The position numbers and the translations under genes are program-made. This document shows positions 1 to 11,825 of a stretch of DNA of 64,000 nt, in pieces. Numbering within the stretch: the first letter of the stretch is position 1; the number at the start of each line of letters is the position of its first letter. The DNA is from Aureobasidium sp. EXF-3400 (Eukaryota; Ascomycota; Dothideomycetes; Dothideales; Saccotheciaceae), in assembly GCA_024195585.1 (NCBI GenBank), contig SWBL01000002.1, positions 1 to 64,000 of the forward strand, written 5' to 3'. A model generated the notes under the pieces. The model made no database searches, was not told where the DNA came from, and was given only the letters and a program-made list of their open reading frames with translations.

Positions 1-93
1 TTTTGAAGTTTCCCCACAGATCCTAGCCAATCACGTACTAGAGCGAAGAAAGTAAGAAAAGCCGACGAGCCCTCATCTCCTTTTGTTCTGCTG

Positions 94-579
94 TTAGAAG
101 AATCTCCCGGCGTACAAAAGTGATGGCATACCAGGTCGAGCACCAACATAGAGGAAGCTCCCCAGGATTACCCAGCAGCAAGCAACACCCATCGTGTACT
201 TTCTTGAGATGAGCTCGCTCAGAATGCCAGCGGTAAGAGATCCAAGAAGACCACCAAGTTGAAGAATCGAAGTGAGCCAGCCAGTGGCTCCAGCAGATTT
301 GACAACGGTCGGGAAGTTCTCAGTGAATCGTGTCATGACCAGGGACTGGCCTAATTCGAGAGTCAGCTTCCGTAAGACTACAGCGCTCAGTCAAGGAGCT
401 CCACCTACCCAAAACACCTTGCTGGTAACCATATTCGAAACCACCGAGTCTGCTCGAGTGTAAGTCATTAACCCCTGGAGCTGAGAAGGGTGATCTTACG
501 AGGCGAACAGAGCGATGGCCAAGACCTTGGGATTGCCCCGGATCGATTGCCAGATGGTCGCGTTCGAGTGTGCACCCAT
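94..579 (-). pseudogene. MFS sugar transporter, N-terminal part only
   Basis: This is the 5' part of a hexose-type major facilitator sugar transporter of the plasma membrane. Three exons join in frame: 579-500, 449-409 and 350-94. Intron 2 carries a CTGAC branch site. The joined protein starts MGAHSNATIWQSIRGNP, runs through GFEYGYQQGVLGQSLVM and the second helix (GATGWLTSILQLGGLLGS), then SRKYTMG and SLLYAGRFF. Family members continue here with a Gly-rich third helix, but this one meets TAA after 125 codons, and the remaining 93 bases show no transporter-like frame. Full-length relatives have about 500-550 residues. The 3' part may be lost, moved by an insertion, or beyond the window edge. 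Identification is firm; the reason for truncation is unknown. Confidence 0.75.
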
Positions 580-2678
580 GATGTCGGTAGATGGGGGGAC
601 TTGGAGCGATGTGCGTTTGGAGACTGCATCAGGGCGACCAGCTGATTCTTATATGACCGTCTCCTGGAGAATACCACGCGAAAGTACTGCTGTGACACAT
701 GAAGTAGCCCCGGACCCGCAATTGGCAGCCCCAGAGTAGGATTTTGCGGAGAGTCGTGGGAGGCCGTAGGCTATGACCCCCGAATCGGGGATAGCTTTCT
801 CCACCCCCGCTCCGGTCCAAAATCGTGGAGTGCGGCACCTTCCGATTCATGAGAAGGATCGTTTAGGCAGACACGTTCCATCATATTCACATTACTTTTA
901 CAACTCCATCATTTCCTGCATTGTTTCTTCAAACCACTGATCACCCAGTCCAACGCGCCCACTGTACATTGACGGGCCCAGGCATCGGTAACCCCGCAGT
1001 AATCATCGCTCTACCAACAGAGGCATACCCATACTAATTGCAATCTGCGACTGCGTTTTACACTGTAGTGTGAGTAGATCGATATCGAGAACATGGTTTA
1101 TACTTCTGACTGCAGATCTGGCTGGTATGCTTACGTGTCTCGTATCGACACGTCTCTTCATTCCAACAGAAGGCATATAAGTCATGACCGTCTGGGATAC
1201 TTGAATGCGGTTTGATGTTAACGGTGGGCATCTCTAGCTACCTGGCAGTCACACTCCATGTACTCGAGGGTCCTCCTTAGGTCTGGCTCTAGAGGATTGA
1301 AACGCACGCAGCCTTAAGACATTCCGGCACGAAGTTCTATGGCCAACCGGCCTCTATGCTTCTGTATTTCTACGCCGTTCTGTTGGAACTCAGCCCATCT
1401 CAATCTTATTCCGGATGTGACAGTTCGCGTCTGAGACAGCGACTCGAGGATTGGACAACAAAGCGGAATGATTACCCAATTATTCGCAAGGGCTTCGCGA
1501 GAGCGGAAAGCTCAAGTCCCACGTTTCATGGACCAATTCATTCTTCACGAACGCTCCAAAACCGCTTTCTCCTGACCCTACACGTGGAACCCTCCAGCGT
1601 CTTCAGAAATCTTGCCAGAAGCCAGCCTACATTCAGACGATACTCCCACTAGGAGAGAGCTTGGGTTCAAGGCCCCTAGCATGTGCCTTCTGAGACATAC
1701 CAGTGAACACGTGGGCACTAGCTGAACACTCACAAATGGACGTACTGTCAAGCCTTGTGTCCCACTTCAAGTTCTCATTCGAGAATGATACACCAATCAG
1801 TAGGCTGGCAGCCCGGTACTGGACACCGAGTCACTACAAATTTCACTACGTACCAGGAATCGTGGAAGGCCACTGAGAGAGGAGTCTGTAAGTCACGCGA
1901 TAATCTTCCTGTCAACTTTGTTGCAGAGCTTTAGCTCCACGTTACCAAAACCTCGTGTCCCCTGAAGACCCAATCATCTGAATAGAGCCGCTTATCATGA
2001 ATTGAGACTTCTTGACCGAGTCTACAGATGGCGCTCTCCAGTATACACCTTGGGTAAACAGAGCCAGTACCTTGGCCTCTGGATATGCACGGCAGATTGT
2101 ACTCCCAAGGAGGAGATCTACAATCTTATCATGAGTGCGCCTCCAATTGCTCGACACACAAGACGCGTTACGCAAGCTTTACCCGCGCACAGACGCAGTC
2201 ATCCACATGCATGTGGCACTTGCAGGTATCGCTGTGGTAATTGAAGCTGACCTGTGGTGATCTAGATTACGCCGCTCGAGCGCAAACCTTGAGATAAGTC
2301 GCAAGATACGTCGCGCGATTTTCATCCTCCAATGATCAATCGGCCTGTCCTTCGTTCTACAAGAGGCGCGATTTGGAGATACGATGATACGATGATACTC
2401 TGCAAATCACCTGCTACTTCCGGTTAGGCTTGACTTTAAAAAGGCTTCTCCGTCTCAAGCCCTCTCGCCAAGACGTCGCAATGCTTATCTTATTCCCGAG
2501 TTCCCGTTGCAAGTAGGTGATGCTTTTCCACTCAAGTTGCAATCTTGACACCCGAATTATGATCACGTTGGCTTACGGCCTCAAGACCAATCGTCGCATT
2601 GAATCTGCTTTGCTTATCTTGCCTTCATCCGGATGTTCCCCAGTCTCCAACACCTAAAACCAAACCGCAACTGGAAGG
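580..2678. other. Intergenic region, no gene recognised
   Basis: About 2.1 kb between the truncated sugar transporter and the oligopeptide transporter. Open frames here are short and I recognise no protein. A small direct repeat, about two and a half copies of GATACGAT, lies near 2378-2398. The right end is the presumed promoter of the oligopeptide transporter. Confidence 0.5.
2293..2618 (+). promoter_or_regulatory. Three GATAAG motifs upstream of the OPT gene
   Basis: GATAAG is at 2293-2298, and its complement CTTATC at 2484-2489 and 2613-2618, all within 600 bases of the transporter start. Fungal GATA factors such as AreA bind HGATAR, and peptide transporters are often under nitrogen control. 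The motif is short and occurs by chance, so the regulatory role is inferred. Confidence 0.35.
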
Positions 2679-5672
2679 TTGCTCGGCAATGCTGCGAGGC
2701 CGCGAGGCCTTGAGGCCACGGGATCATACCATCAGTTGCGGATCGTCAATCTAAGCGAGAGGAGGCGCTTTTGGCTCAGCGTCGGAACTGTCGATGTAGG
2801 AAGTTATAAGAGTCCGCTTCTTTCGCCATCATCTGCAGGCTCTGAAGATGCAAACACCGAGTCAGCTTCGCCCAGCCTGCCTCACAGTATGCCATCCGAG
2901 ATGAATGTCACCACTACGAATGGTGGCGTTCCAGACGCTCACATGAACATCCACCCCGCCAACGAGGACGAAAAGCGATTCGAGAACATTTCGACTTCTC
3001 AGGACGACGACAGCAGCACCGACGAAAAGAACGCCACAGGCCATGTGCAAGATGTCAAGACTGCCTTCGTTGAGCACACCGCTCTTGATGTCGAGAACGA
3101 CGTCGAGTTGGTCATGGACAAGGTCGACGCGTTGACCATTGCGGAATGCCGCAGGCTCATCGAACGACTACTCGAGGACCACATCTATGACTACAACTTC
3201 ACCAGCTCTCAGAAAGACAAGCTCATACGTCTATTGGATGGACCTGTCGACGGACAAACTGCCGAGGAGTGGGAAGTTATCATCAAGAAAGAGACTGCTA
3301 TCAACGTGTTTTACTCGCCCTACCCCGAAGTCCGAGCTGTCACGCGTCCCGACGACGACGTCAACATGCCTTGTGAGACCATTCGAGCTCACTTACTTGG
3401 TTATCTATGGGCGTGTATCGGACAGTTCATCAATTCCCTGTTCAATGCTCGTTACCCCAATGTCACCTTGCAATCGAGTGTCGCTCAGGTGCTATTGTAC
3501 CCTTGCGGCATGTTCCTGGCATGGGCCTTACCAGACTGGGGCATCACCGTCTTTGGCAAGAGACACTCTCTGAATCCTGGCCCTTGGACTTACAAGGAAC
3601 AAATGCTTTCGACCATCATCGTAAACGTTGGGCTCACTTCTGCCTACGTCTTCTGGAACATCCAAACACAGCAGGTCTACTACAAAGACAAGTGGCTGAC
3701 GCCCGAGTACGAGATCCTTCTACTTCTGTCTACCCAGCTCATGGGGCTTGGTTTCGCCGGCATGCTTCGAAGATTTGTTGTGTACCCGATTCAGGCAATC
3801 TGGCCCAGTATCCTTCCCACCGTCGCTTTGAATCGCGCTCTATTGGTCAAAGAGTCACACGAAAACATTAACGGCTGGCGCATGTCGCGTTACAAGTTCT
3901 TCTTCATCTTCTTTGCTGCTATGGCTGTGTACTTCTGGCTCCCAGACTATCTTTTCCCTGCACTAAGCTATTTTGCCTGGATGACCTGGATCAAGCCAAA
4001 CAACTTCAACTTAGCTGCGGTGACAGGTTCGCAGTTCGGCTTGGGCTTTAACCCTCTCTCATCCTTTGACTGGAACATCATCTCGACATACGCTTTCCCT
4101 TTGACATGGCCATTCTTTAGTCAGATCCAGCAGTATGTTGGAATGGTGATAGGCGGGTTGATCATTCTTGCTACGTACTATTCGAACTTCATGTGGACCG
4201 CATATCTGCCGATCAACTCATCGGGCATCTTCGACAATACTGGAAACCCATACAACATCACGAAAGTCATGGTTGATGGGCGTCTGGACTATGAGGAGTA
4301 CTCCAACTATTCTCCGGCCTTCTACAGTGCTGGAAACCTTGTGACATACAGTGCATTCTTTGCTTTCTATACCCTTACCTTTGTGTTCATTATCCTCGAC
4401 TTTTGGAGGCCGCTCACTCAAGCCTACAAGCGGATGGCACAAGCTGCTTGGTCTCTCGCAAGAAACATTGGCAGCAAGTCTAAGCAGGCTTTGGCCTCGC
4501 TCGCAAAGGGGGACATGAGGCAGTCACTCCACCATACGGCGCATCTCATGGACGGCGAAGGCAGCGTTTACGACGGCTTCAACGATCCATTTACCAGAAT
4601 GATGCGAAACTACAAGGAGGTGCCTGATTGGTGGTTCCTGGCCATCGCTGCCATCGCCTTTGCTTTTGCCATCATCATCCTCAAGACTTACGATGCACTA
4701 CAGACCCCTGTGTGGACAATTTTCTTCGTCATCATCTTGAATCTGGTTTTCCTGATCCCAATGAGTTACCTCTATGCAATCTCAGGCACGACACAAGGCC
4801 TCAACGTGGTCACCGAACTTATCGTCGGATATGCCTTGCCTGGACGCCCAGAAGCACTGATGTTTGTCAAAGCGTATGGCTACAATATCAACGGGCAAGC
4901 CGACAACTATACATCGGATCAGAAGATGGGCTTGTACGCAAAGATACCTCCTCGAGCAATGTATCGTGGCCAACTCATAAGTGCTATCATCACGTCTTTG
5001 GTGGCATATGGCTGTGTCGACTTTGTGGACACCGACATCAAGGGCATCTGTACCCCCGATCAGGCTGCCAAGTTCAACTGTGCGAACGGATCAGAGGTAT
5101 ACTTTTCTTCTTCTGTTGTTTGGGGTGCCATCGGTCCAGCTCGCATCTTTGGCCAGTTCTATCCGTTCATGAAGTATATGTTCTTACTCGGCTTCCTCCT
5201 TGCACTGGTGTGGTGGTCGGTCAAGCGCTATGGGTCGTCGCTGCGCAACGTTGCGCGATCCAGACTTTCACCTGCTGTCTTCAGACCCATGGATCTTCTC
5301 ATCTTCAGACCCATCTCTTGGCTTAGGGATGTCCACCCATCTCTGATCATCAATGGCTTCCTCTGGTGGGCGCCCCTCAACCTGACATACTTTACCGGTG
5401 CCGTGTACATGTCGTTCGGATTTATGTACTATCTGAGGAGGTACAAGACAGCTTGGTGGGAAAAGTACAACTACGTTCTGGCAGCTGCTCTCAATGCTGG
5501 TGTAGCCTTGTCTGGAGTCATCATTTTCTTTGCTGTCCAGTACCACGCGGTCGATGTCAATTGGTGGGGAACCGAGGTTACTTCACAGGGTGTTGACGGG
5601 GGCGCCGGACAGCAAGCTTTGATCACCACTTTGCCTGCGAAAGGCTATTTCGGACCCGATAGTTGGAAATGA
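2679..5672 (+). CDS. OPT-family oligopeptide transporter
   Basis: This is a proton-coupled oligopeptide transporter of the plasma membrane, from the fungal and plant OPT family that imports small peptides. The frame is one intron-free exon of 997 codons. Family marks are the SLNPGPW motif before the first conserved helices, NPLSSFDWN, KIPPRAMYRGQ, and the C-terminal stretch HPSLIINGFLWWAPLN followed by the last helices and NWWGTEV. Many hydrophobic segments fit 12-16 membrane helices. The first 70 residues lack family features, and Met71 (2889, MPSEMNVTTT) is a likely alternative start giving 927 residues, nearer the usual size. The acidic N-terminal region (about residues 85-150) would be cytosolic. 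GATA motifs upstream suggest nitrogen regulation. Substrate is unknown. Confidence 0.93.
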   Translation: MLGNAARPRGLEATGSYHQLRIVNLSERRRFWLSVGTVDVGSYKSPLLSPSSAGSEDANTESASPSLPHSMPSEMNVTTTNGGVPDAHMNIHPANEDEKRFENISTSQDDDSSTDEKNATGHVQDVKTAFVEHTALDVENDVELVMDKVDALTIAECRRLIERLLEDHIYDYNFTSSQKDKLIRLLDGPVDGQTAEEWEVIIKKETAINVFYSPYPEVRAVTRPDDDVNMPCETIRAHLLGYLWACIGQFINSLFNARYPNVTLQSSVAQVLLYPCGMFLAWALPDWGITVFGKRHSLNPGPWTYKEQMLSTIIVNVGLTSAYVFWNIQTQQVYYKDKWLTPEYEILLLLSTQLMGLGFAGMLRRFVVYPIQAIWPSILPTVALNRALLVKESHENINGWRMSRYKFFFIFFAAMAVYFWLPDYLFPALSYFAWMTWIKPNNFNLAAVTGSQFGLGFNPLSSFDWNIISTYAFPLTWPFFSQIQQYVGMVIGGLIILATYYSNFMWTAYLPINSSGIFDNTGNPYNITKVMVDGRLDYEEYSNYSPAFYSAGNLVTYSAFFAFYTLTFVFIILDFWRPLTQAYKRMAQAAWSLARNIGSKSKQALASLAKGDMRQSLHHTAHLMDGEGSVYDGFNDPFTRMMRNYKEVPDWWFLAIAAIAFAFAIIILKTYDALQTPVWTIFFVIILNLVFLIPMSYLYAISGTTQGLNVVTELIVGYALPGRPEALMFVKAYGYNINGQADNYTSDQKMGLYAKIPPRAMYRGQLISAIITSLVAYGCVDFVDTDIKGICTPDQAAKFNCANGSEVYFSSSVVWGAIGPARIFGQFYPFMKYMFLLGFLLALVWWSVKRYGSSLRNVARSRLSPAVFRPMDLLIFRPISWLRDVHPSLIINGFLWWAPLNLTYFTGAVYMSFGFMYYLRRYKTAWWEKYNYVLAAALNAGVALSGVIIFFAVQYHAVDVNWWGTEVTSQGVDGGAGQQALITTLPAKGYFGPDSWK

Positions 5673-6851
5673 TTTGGAGGTAGTATGTTTTGTTCTTCAT
5701 AACTGGTATCCATTTACCATGCGCCATCCAAGAATCCAAGTATGATGGTTCTGCGAGTATCAAATAATCTTCAACCACTGATGTATGCGTCACTATAACT
5801 GATTAGTGAGGTCCTGCCGAACCGAGCCTGTGGGTTCTCGTTGAAGTTGGTGATGAAGGGGTTGGCGGGGTCACGAGTCTGTTAATGTCCAGTCTGGGAT
5901 CCGGTGTGGTTATTGTCTTGGTAGTCACTTTCCCGGTAGGCAGGAGAAGGGCGGGCGCCTGGTTGGGTTGCTTGCCGGACGTGTCCTTTGAGATGGCATG
6001 CCCGCTCCTAGAAGGCAGGATGGTCAGACTTGGTAGGTTACTGCTGCGCGAATTCTTGCAAAGTGCGACGATCCAGATGATGCAGCGCAAAGTGAACGCA
6101 CATAAGGTAGGGCGTTCGGACAGAAAGTGCTGGGCGCAAGAGGTGTGCGCGCGTTCACGAACAACATTGACCGACTCTTCCCCTTTGGAATAGCCGGCTC
6201 TGCCCAACACAACTCCCGTCTCCACAAGACACATATTTCTGCCAACACGTTTCGATCGTCTTCTCCTGTCACTGTTGCGCTCGCTCTGCCTTCGTTGGTC
6301 ACCCCTGACCAGACCACTGGTTCATTAACCGACTTGACTACGGTCTCTTGTGTAGCGCTGCCGCTGTTTTCGGTGATGTATTAACCCATGAGAAGTCAAT
6401 GGTTGGTCAATAGTAGCCGGAGCCCTTGAGACTTGTGTCGCCAAGAAGAGTGGGCAGACACAAAGCAATGGACAAAAGCAGAGACCTGTTTTGAGGAGAC
6501 CAAGAGTCGCTCCCATAAGATCTGGCGTTTCGACTACGCCGAAATAATCACCTTCTCTATCGCAGATTACGATCGCAGAGTCATCACGGCAACAGGACCA
6601 TAGGGATACCCCGAAAACCTCGAACTTCGCTGGCAACAGCATAGTCACAACCTCCACGTACCCTACACATTCGATACGCCGATTGCTTTCTTGTCTGGTT
6701 TGACCACGTCTGAGAGACAGAGAATATAGCAATGAATCGTAACAGAAGAGCATTACAGTGGACTATATAGAAAACTCATAACAACAAGTACAGAAAAGCA
6801 TCTTCGCATATCAATACTCAAACCAGCTTGCAATTCGGGTTTCCTCATACT
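5673..6851. other. Intergenic region between convergent genes
   Basis: 1.2 kb between the stop of the OPT gene and the stop of the secreted-protein gene on the opposite strand. The longest frame, about 140 codons on the minus strand at 6753-6325, has no recognisable domain. No RNA gene or repeat is seen. Confidence 0.45.
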
Positions 6852-9800
6852 TCATGCAGCGATTGCGATTCCTGGGACAAGCGCAAGAGGATAACAATTG
6901 GTGATGGGAGCTCCTGTTACCGTAAACTTCAGGTCGTTGTTGCTCTGCAAAGTCTGTAAGCCAGTTGGTCCGTTAACAACAAAGACTTTACTTGGAGCTC
7001 CATTGGCGAAATTGCATAGGACAGGATTAAACAGGTTGAGTAGACTGTCAACAGCCAAGTACAAATTGGGAATCGAAGGATCGGCGGGCTGCCAGTCCAG
7101 CCAGGTTAAAGAAATGATAGCGGCGGTATTGGGAATACCAATCTGGTCGCTAAGACGGATGCGGCTAACATTGTAGGCCGACATCTCATCAGGATAGTAA
7201 TGGAGGTAGCGATCGTTGGTGTCACCGACAATAACGCCATTGAACTCGGCAAACAGTGCGGAGCCGTTGTCGATGTTGAGAGTCCACGGGATCACATTCA
7301 GGTTGCCATCTGTACTGGGTGACAGAACAAACTGCTGGTGCAGATCCACAACGGTGGTGTAGCTCAAGTTGTTTGGATTACTTGCCATGGCCGCCATGGC
7401 CAAGGCTTGAGCGCCTGCGTGTTGGAATTGTGCGCTGTTGGGAACGGTAGTAAGGTTCGTGACCGCGTCACTCAGTGGAGGGGAGACGAGGACATTCCCA
7501 CCAAGACCAGGTTGAGTGTCAGGTGAGATGACTACCATGTCAGAGCTGTTCGGAGAGAGATTCGCGCTGGTACCATTTGAGAGCACCGTAGCGTTGGCCT
7601 GTCTGGCTTTGAGGGTGTGCAAGTACTCTTCCCTCTGCACAAGATCGTTTTCCGAGCGTTTTGAGAAGCTATACATCGTCAGGATCTTGGGAACTCGCGA
7701 AGACATCATGACATATCACCTTTTACATCCCGACAGTAATGCCGGGCTGCTGTATGAGCTAAGCTCGAAGGTCTGTTCACCATCCAAATCAAACTCGACT
7801 TCATTCTGCACTGTTTGGAAGTCAGAACCGTGATGAGTGTCAAGTGACATGGATAGAAGCTTACCGTTCACTAAGTATTGAACGCCATTAGGACAAGTTG
7901 ATCCATCGTCAAAGTTGCTGGCATCTACAACCACTTGGCCGTAAACGCTTGGTGTCTCAATCAATGCCATGTCCCTGTTGAGGCCAAGGGGGATGATCTT
8001 GAATCCGACATTCAATGAGATCGGCAGACTAAGGGTGACTTGAGCGTCGACTTGACCTTTGTACTTAAGATACTCTGTGAACTTGGGAGCAGATCCTGTG
8101 ACGCCTGACTTCGATTCGTCGACGAGATCCAGTGTGGCTTGGAAGTCCGGAATTGATATGCTGATACCGGCAATCGCTTGGCCTGCGGCGTTAACGTCGA
8201 TCTGCGCAACTGCATCCACCTCGACGAAAACCCCGCCACTCAGGACTTTGGCTACACTGAATCCAAGAGCAGGAAGAGCCCGATTGATTAGCTCTTTTTT
8301 CTTGGTATCGCTGTACACGGCATTCGCGTCCACTCCAATACTGAGCCCAGCATAGAAGTTCAAACCTACGCTTGCCTGCAGATCATGCAGACCTGAGGCA
8401 CTGAAACTTGCTGATCCACCCAGGATCACAGTGGCTCTAACGCCACAGTTAACACAGTACAGCGCAATGTCGGCATTGGCAGTTTGTGCTGAATTGGCCG
8501 TCGAGCCATTGTATATGAGGGCTGCCGGACCCCATGGAGATTGGCTGTTGTTTGCCGGGGCGACTGTGAAGGTGCCGGGTACAGAGATTGAGGGAGTGAA
8601 TTCGGTAGCAGTGTCGACGTAGGTCGTTACTGTTGAGACAACATTGAGGGCAGTTGATGCGACCGCTTGTGCACCGCTGACAACCGCTGACGCAGTATTA
8701 GAAACGACATCGGATACGTTGCTAACAACTGACTATGTTGGTATTAGCCCAGGACTTGATCAGCTGAATGTTGAATGGCACTCACAGTTGCGAAGTTTTT
8801 TGCGCTGTCGACAATGCTGGAAAAAGAAAATCGTTTGCGAATCGAGGCACTACTTCCTACAAAATTGGTGCCATTACCTGTCAAGTCGTACGTAGTAAGA
8901 TTGACTCCTGGTATGAATGCTGTCATACTCGAGCCATAGGTCGTGGTACTCCAGTTGAGATAGCCAAGGGCGTTATCGATGTTTTGATCGAAATTTGGAT
9001 CACCACAATTGGCTGTAGGCAGATCGTCAAGGATAGAGCTTGGAGCATCTCCACATGGGGAGCCATTGGTAGTACTGTTGACCGTGCTACTAGATTGTCT
9101 GGCCCTCAACCTTGTATAAGGAGCAGAACCGGAAGATAGCTGAGAAGCACTGCTATTGTGGGTGTCGTCGTCGCCACCACTGGTACTAGTATCATCAGGG
9201 GCATCTCCAGGGACGTATGTTCCCCAGACCATGGTGACATGTGACAGAAACTGTGCAAAATCGAGCTCGCGTTCAACACGTGCTGAGACCGAGAGTGTCT
9301 TCTCGGTAAACTCAAGTGCGTCGACTTTCCAGACGGTGCGTTGGTCAGCAGTATCACCGTGACAGCCGTCATCGTGCGTGATCAAGGCTAGTTGCTGAGC
9401 CACAGCTGACCATTTGGTGGAGGCGTAATCAAACGCTTATTTTGTTGTGAACGTGACAATGATACCTCCATCAGAGCAGGATATATCTTTGGTGTAGGAT
9501 GAATGAGCAAGGACAACTGAAAGATGAGTCAGGTTTGTCGTGAGATGTGCAAACTGATGTTGAACAGAAGGATCTAGTTGATCTGTAAGCTAGAGCACTG
9601 GGGAAGTATTGTACGGCTGAAGAAGGACTTACCAGCCACACCATCAGTGCAGTAGTAGAGATTAGCGCTCTCAGAAGGCTCCAGGTTGCGGATGTCGTCG
9701 CTGGGATGAGTCCAATGGACTGCAGGGAGTAGTATGGTGGTTCCGTTATCCATAGTCGAGATGGACCTCGCGCCCGAATCATCCTCTCTAGCACTGTCTA

Positions 9801-9864
9801 GTGCCCTACCAAGTGTCTGGTTGAACAGCACACAGAGTACGACAAGAAGATGTGGTAGACTCAT
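6852..9864 (-). pseudogene. Secreted DUF7029/DUF7223-type protein, in-frame stop
   Basis: A large secreted fungal protein of unknown function. Four exons join in frame: 9864-9633, 9516-8786, 8732-7720 and 7668-6852, giving 930 codons. The introns have GTAAGT, GTGAGT and GTGATA donors, and the last has a CTGAC branch site 13 bases before its acceptor. Residues 1-20 form a signal peptide (MSLPHLLVVLCVLF). The N-terminal part (YYCTDGV, CSDGGIIVTFTT, AFDYASTKWS, ITHDDGC) resembles the DUF7029 region and the middle (YCVNCGVRATV, GLNFYAGLSIG) resembles DUF7223; both names are from memory. Codon 104, inside the conserved TFTT-K-stop-AFDYAS stretch, is TAA (9439-9437). No splice form of normal length removes it, though everything after it stays open. 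It is either a young pseudogene or a sequence error. Confidence 0.7.
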
Positions 9865-11825
9865 TGTGTTGGACGTCTCTCAATCTGGTAAGAGTGGTTC
9901 TCGAGTGATCGCGAGTTCGAAAGCTGTAGTTGGATATTGCGTATTGGATGGGGATCTCGTGGTGACATATATATGTCACTTACCTCCCCCAGGCCATGGA
10001 TATCCAGACAAACTCGGAGGCTAGGCTCAGTGAACATTTTCTCTTGGACACCCACTCGATCAGGTTCGGCAATCAAGTATGAGCTGAGACTGGGATGCGA
10101 CCCGCAGGTTAGTAGGAAACTCCAGTAAGCATGAAGCAAGCCAATGACCTCGAATCATCTTGAGAGCCGATTGATCGTAAGTACTGCGGTAGGTACGGCT
10201 TGTCCGAAGGATAGTGCCTGGTCTCCTTTGACCCGACTGCGTGATGGAGATGACCAAGCAAATCTCCCTGAGGAGGTCGGGTCAGGTCGACCAACCTTAT
10301 GCAGCATCTTCGCAGGCATGGCCATTTTTGTAGTATCAAAGTCAACTTACGATAGGCCCACGAACAGCCTCTGCTGAGATGATCCTTCCGAACCACACCT
10401 TTCGCGAATGGATACCGTGGGAGTCTGCACTGGCCTACAATGACATTCACGTCTCTATAAGGGTCCCCCATAAATGGAAGAAAACTGGTAACAGTACTAG
10501 GTATCGGTGAGAGATCGCGAATCACTCGTCTGTACAGGTCTAAGGGGTTTGGCAGCAAGGTACATGGAACGAGAGACAGGAGAAGACCAGGCTCGAAAGC
10601 TCCATTCGAAACACTGACCCAGGGTGACAGATCGTTGGAGCCGATGCTGTATGCAGTTGCTTGATATGATCACCACAAGTTATTGAGTAATTCACTTTGG
10701 ACAGCGCAGTACCCGTGTGCACACCCCAGGATCGTTCCAAGGTAGACACGGGTTTCGCATCTCGGGCTCACCCAACTTGATACACGCATTTTGGGAGTAG
10801 CTGAAAGAATTCCGCAAGATCATGGCGAACCTTCGTCCTTCGGCTGGACGTCAGCGACATCTGACCACCAACGGCCCAGCTGTCAATGCCTTCCGAGGTC
10901 GATACAAAATTGATCCCAGACCAGGATGAGGATAGGACGCGATCCCTGTCAAGAAACATACGTCTCCAAGAGGAAAGCTGTTCAGCACGGCTGGCTCACA
11001 AGAGTGGTCAGGGTGCGACGCGAGCCAGAGGTACTTGTACCCTGGCGAATTCTTGCACCGATTAGAGTTATCCGCCGCCCGGCACCCCGCATCGAAATGA
11101 AAGTCCCATGAACACAATAACAAGCTCAGCCACTAGGCCGTATTCGATATGGCTTCTGAATTGATCGGAAACATGGCTTCTATTACATTCCGTTTGAGCT
11201 CGCTATCGATTATCACTGTAGGTGTTTAACATATTTGGACCCAACGCGAGATGTAAAATGCAGGGCAGATGTGACTAACCAAATGCATCGTGAAGTGCAG
11301 TCGTATGTCCTGGGGTTTGAAGGAGGACATATTTCTGCTGTTTAACAAGCTTGTAGTCTGAACCAGGGTACTGCTTACTCAGAGAATGGGCATCGGATGT
11401 GTACAGAAAGGAAACAGTAATGCTCAGCCCAGGGCTTGATGTGTGCGATGGCTGACAGCTGAAATTGATCATGTCCATCACGTCAATCGAAGGACCACCA
11501 ACGCACCAATCCAGGCAGGCCAGAACCCAGTACGACGTGAGCATCTGCCGACATTGATTTTGGTTTGAAGCACGCGTGTTTGGACACGGGACGATTGATC
11601 AGGCAATGATCACAATGTCGCAACAGCACAGCATTGCTAGGGCGACATTGTTTTTGATCACCCAAAAGCAAAGTGCAGGCCTCGGCAACGAGAAGACTTT
11701 TCACAGCGACCACAACGTCAAGCCAGCACGCAAGTATAGCGACAAGTGATTTGAAATGTTTTATTTTTGATAGCGATCTCGGCATCCTGTGTGCATATCC
11801 TAGGCTCGAACGAAAGGCTAAGGTG
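9865..11825. other. Unassigned region with long minus-strand open frames
   Basis: About 2 kb without a gene I can name. On the minus strand a frame stays open for about 190 codons between roughly 10680 and 10109 and contains a strong GTAAGT donor near 10344. Another GTAAGT follows an open stretch near 9984, and a third stretch lies at 11123-10851. These could be exons of an unrecognised gene, or the second donor could start an intron in the 5' leader of the neighbouring secreted-protein gene. Homology is not visible to me. Confidence 0.3.
9962..9979. promoter_or_regulatory. Perfect 18-bp palindrome with TATA core
   Basis: GTGACATATATATGTCAC is identical to its reverse complement. It lies 98 bases upstream of the start codon of the secreted DUF7029-type gene and contains a TATATATA core, so it could be that gene's TATA element. 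Alternatively it lies in an intron opened by the GTAAGT beside it. Confidence 0.4.

Noticed and set aside
1356..2244. Plus-strand frames of 80-98 codons left of the OPT gene
   Set aside because: No domain, poor codon pattern and no splice partners; treated as intergenic.
6325..6753. Minus-strand frame of 142 codons downstream of the secreted-protein gene
   Set aside because: Longer than average, but no domain, start context or splice partner; probably 3' flank of the gene before it.
9421..9475. A 30-base intron that would remove the TAA in the secreted-protein gene (GTATCA...ATAAG)
   Set aside because: Too short for fungal splicing and it would delete the conserved IIVTFTT motif.
11275..11785. 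Possible minus-strand gene with a hydrophobic start (LVAILACWLDVVVAV) and a Cys-containing body
   Set aside because: Two frames overlap without a consistent junction, and no family is recognised; chance cannot be excluded.
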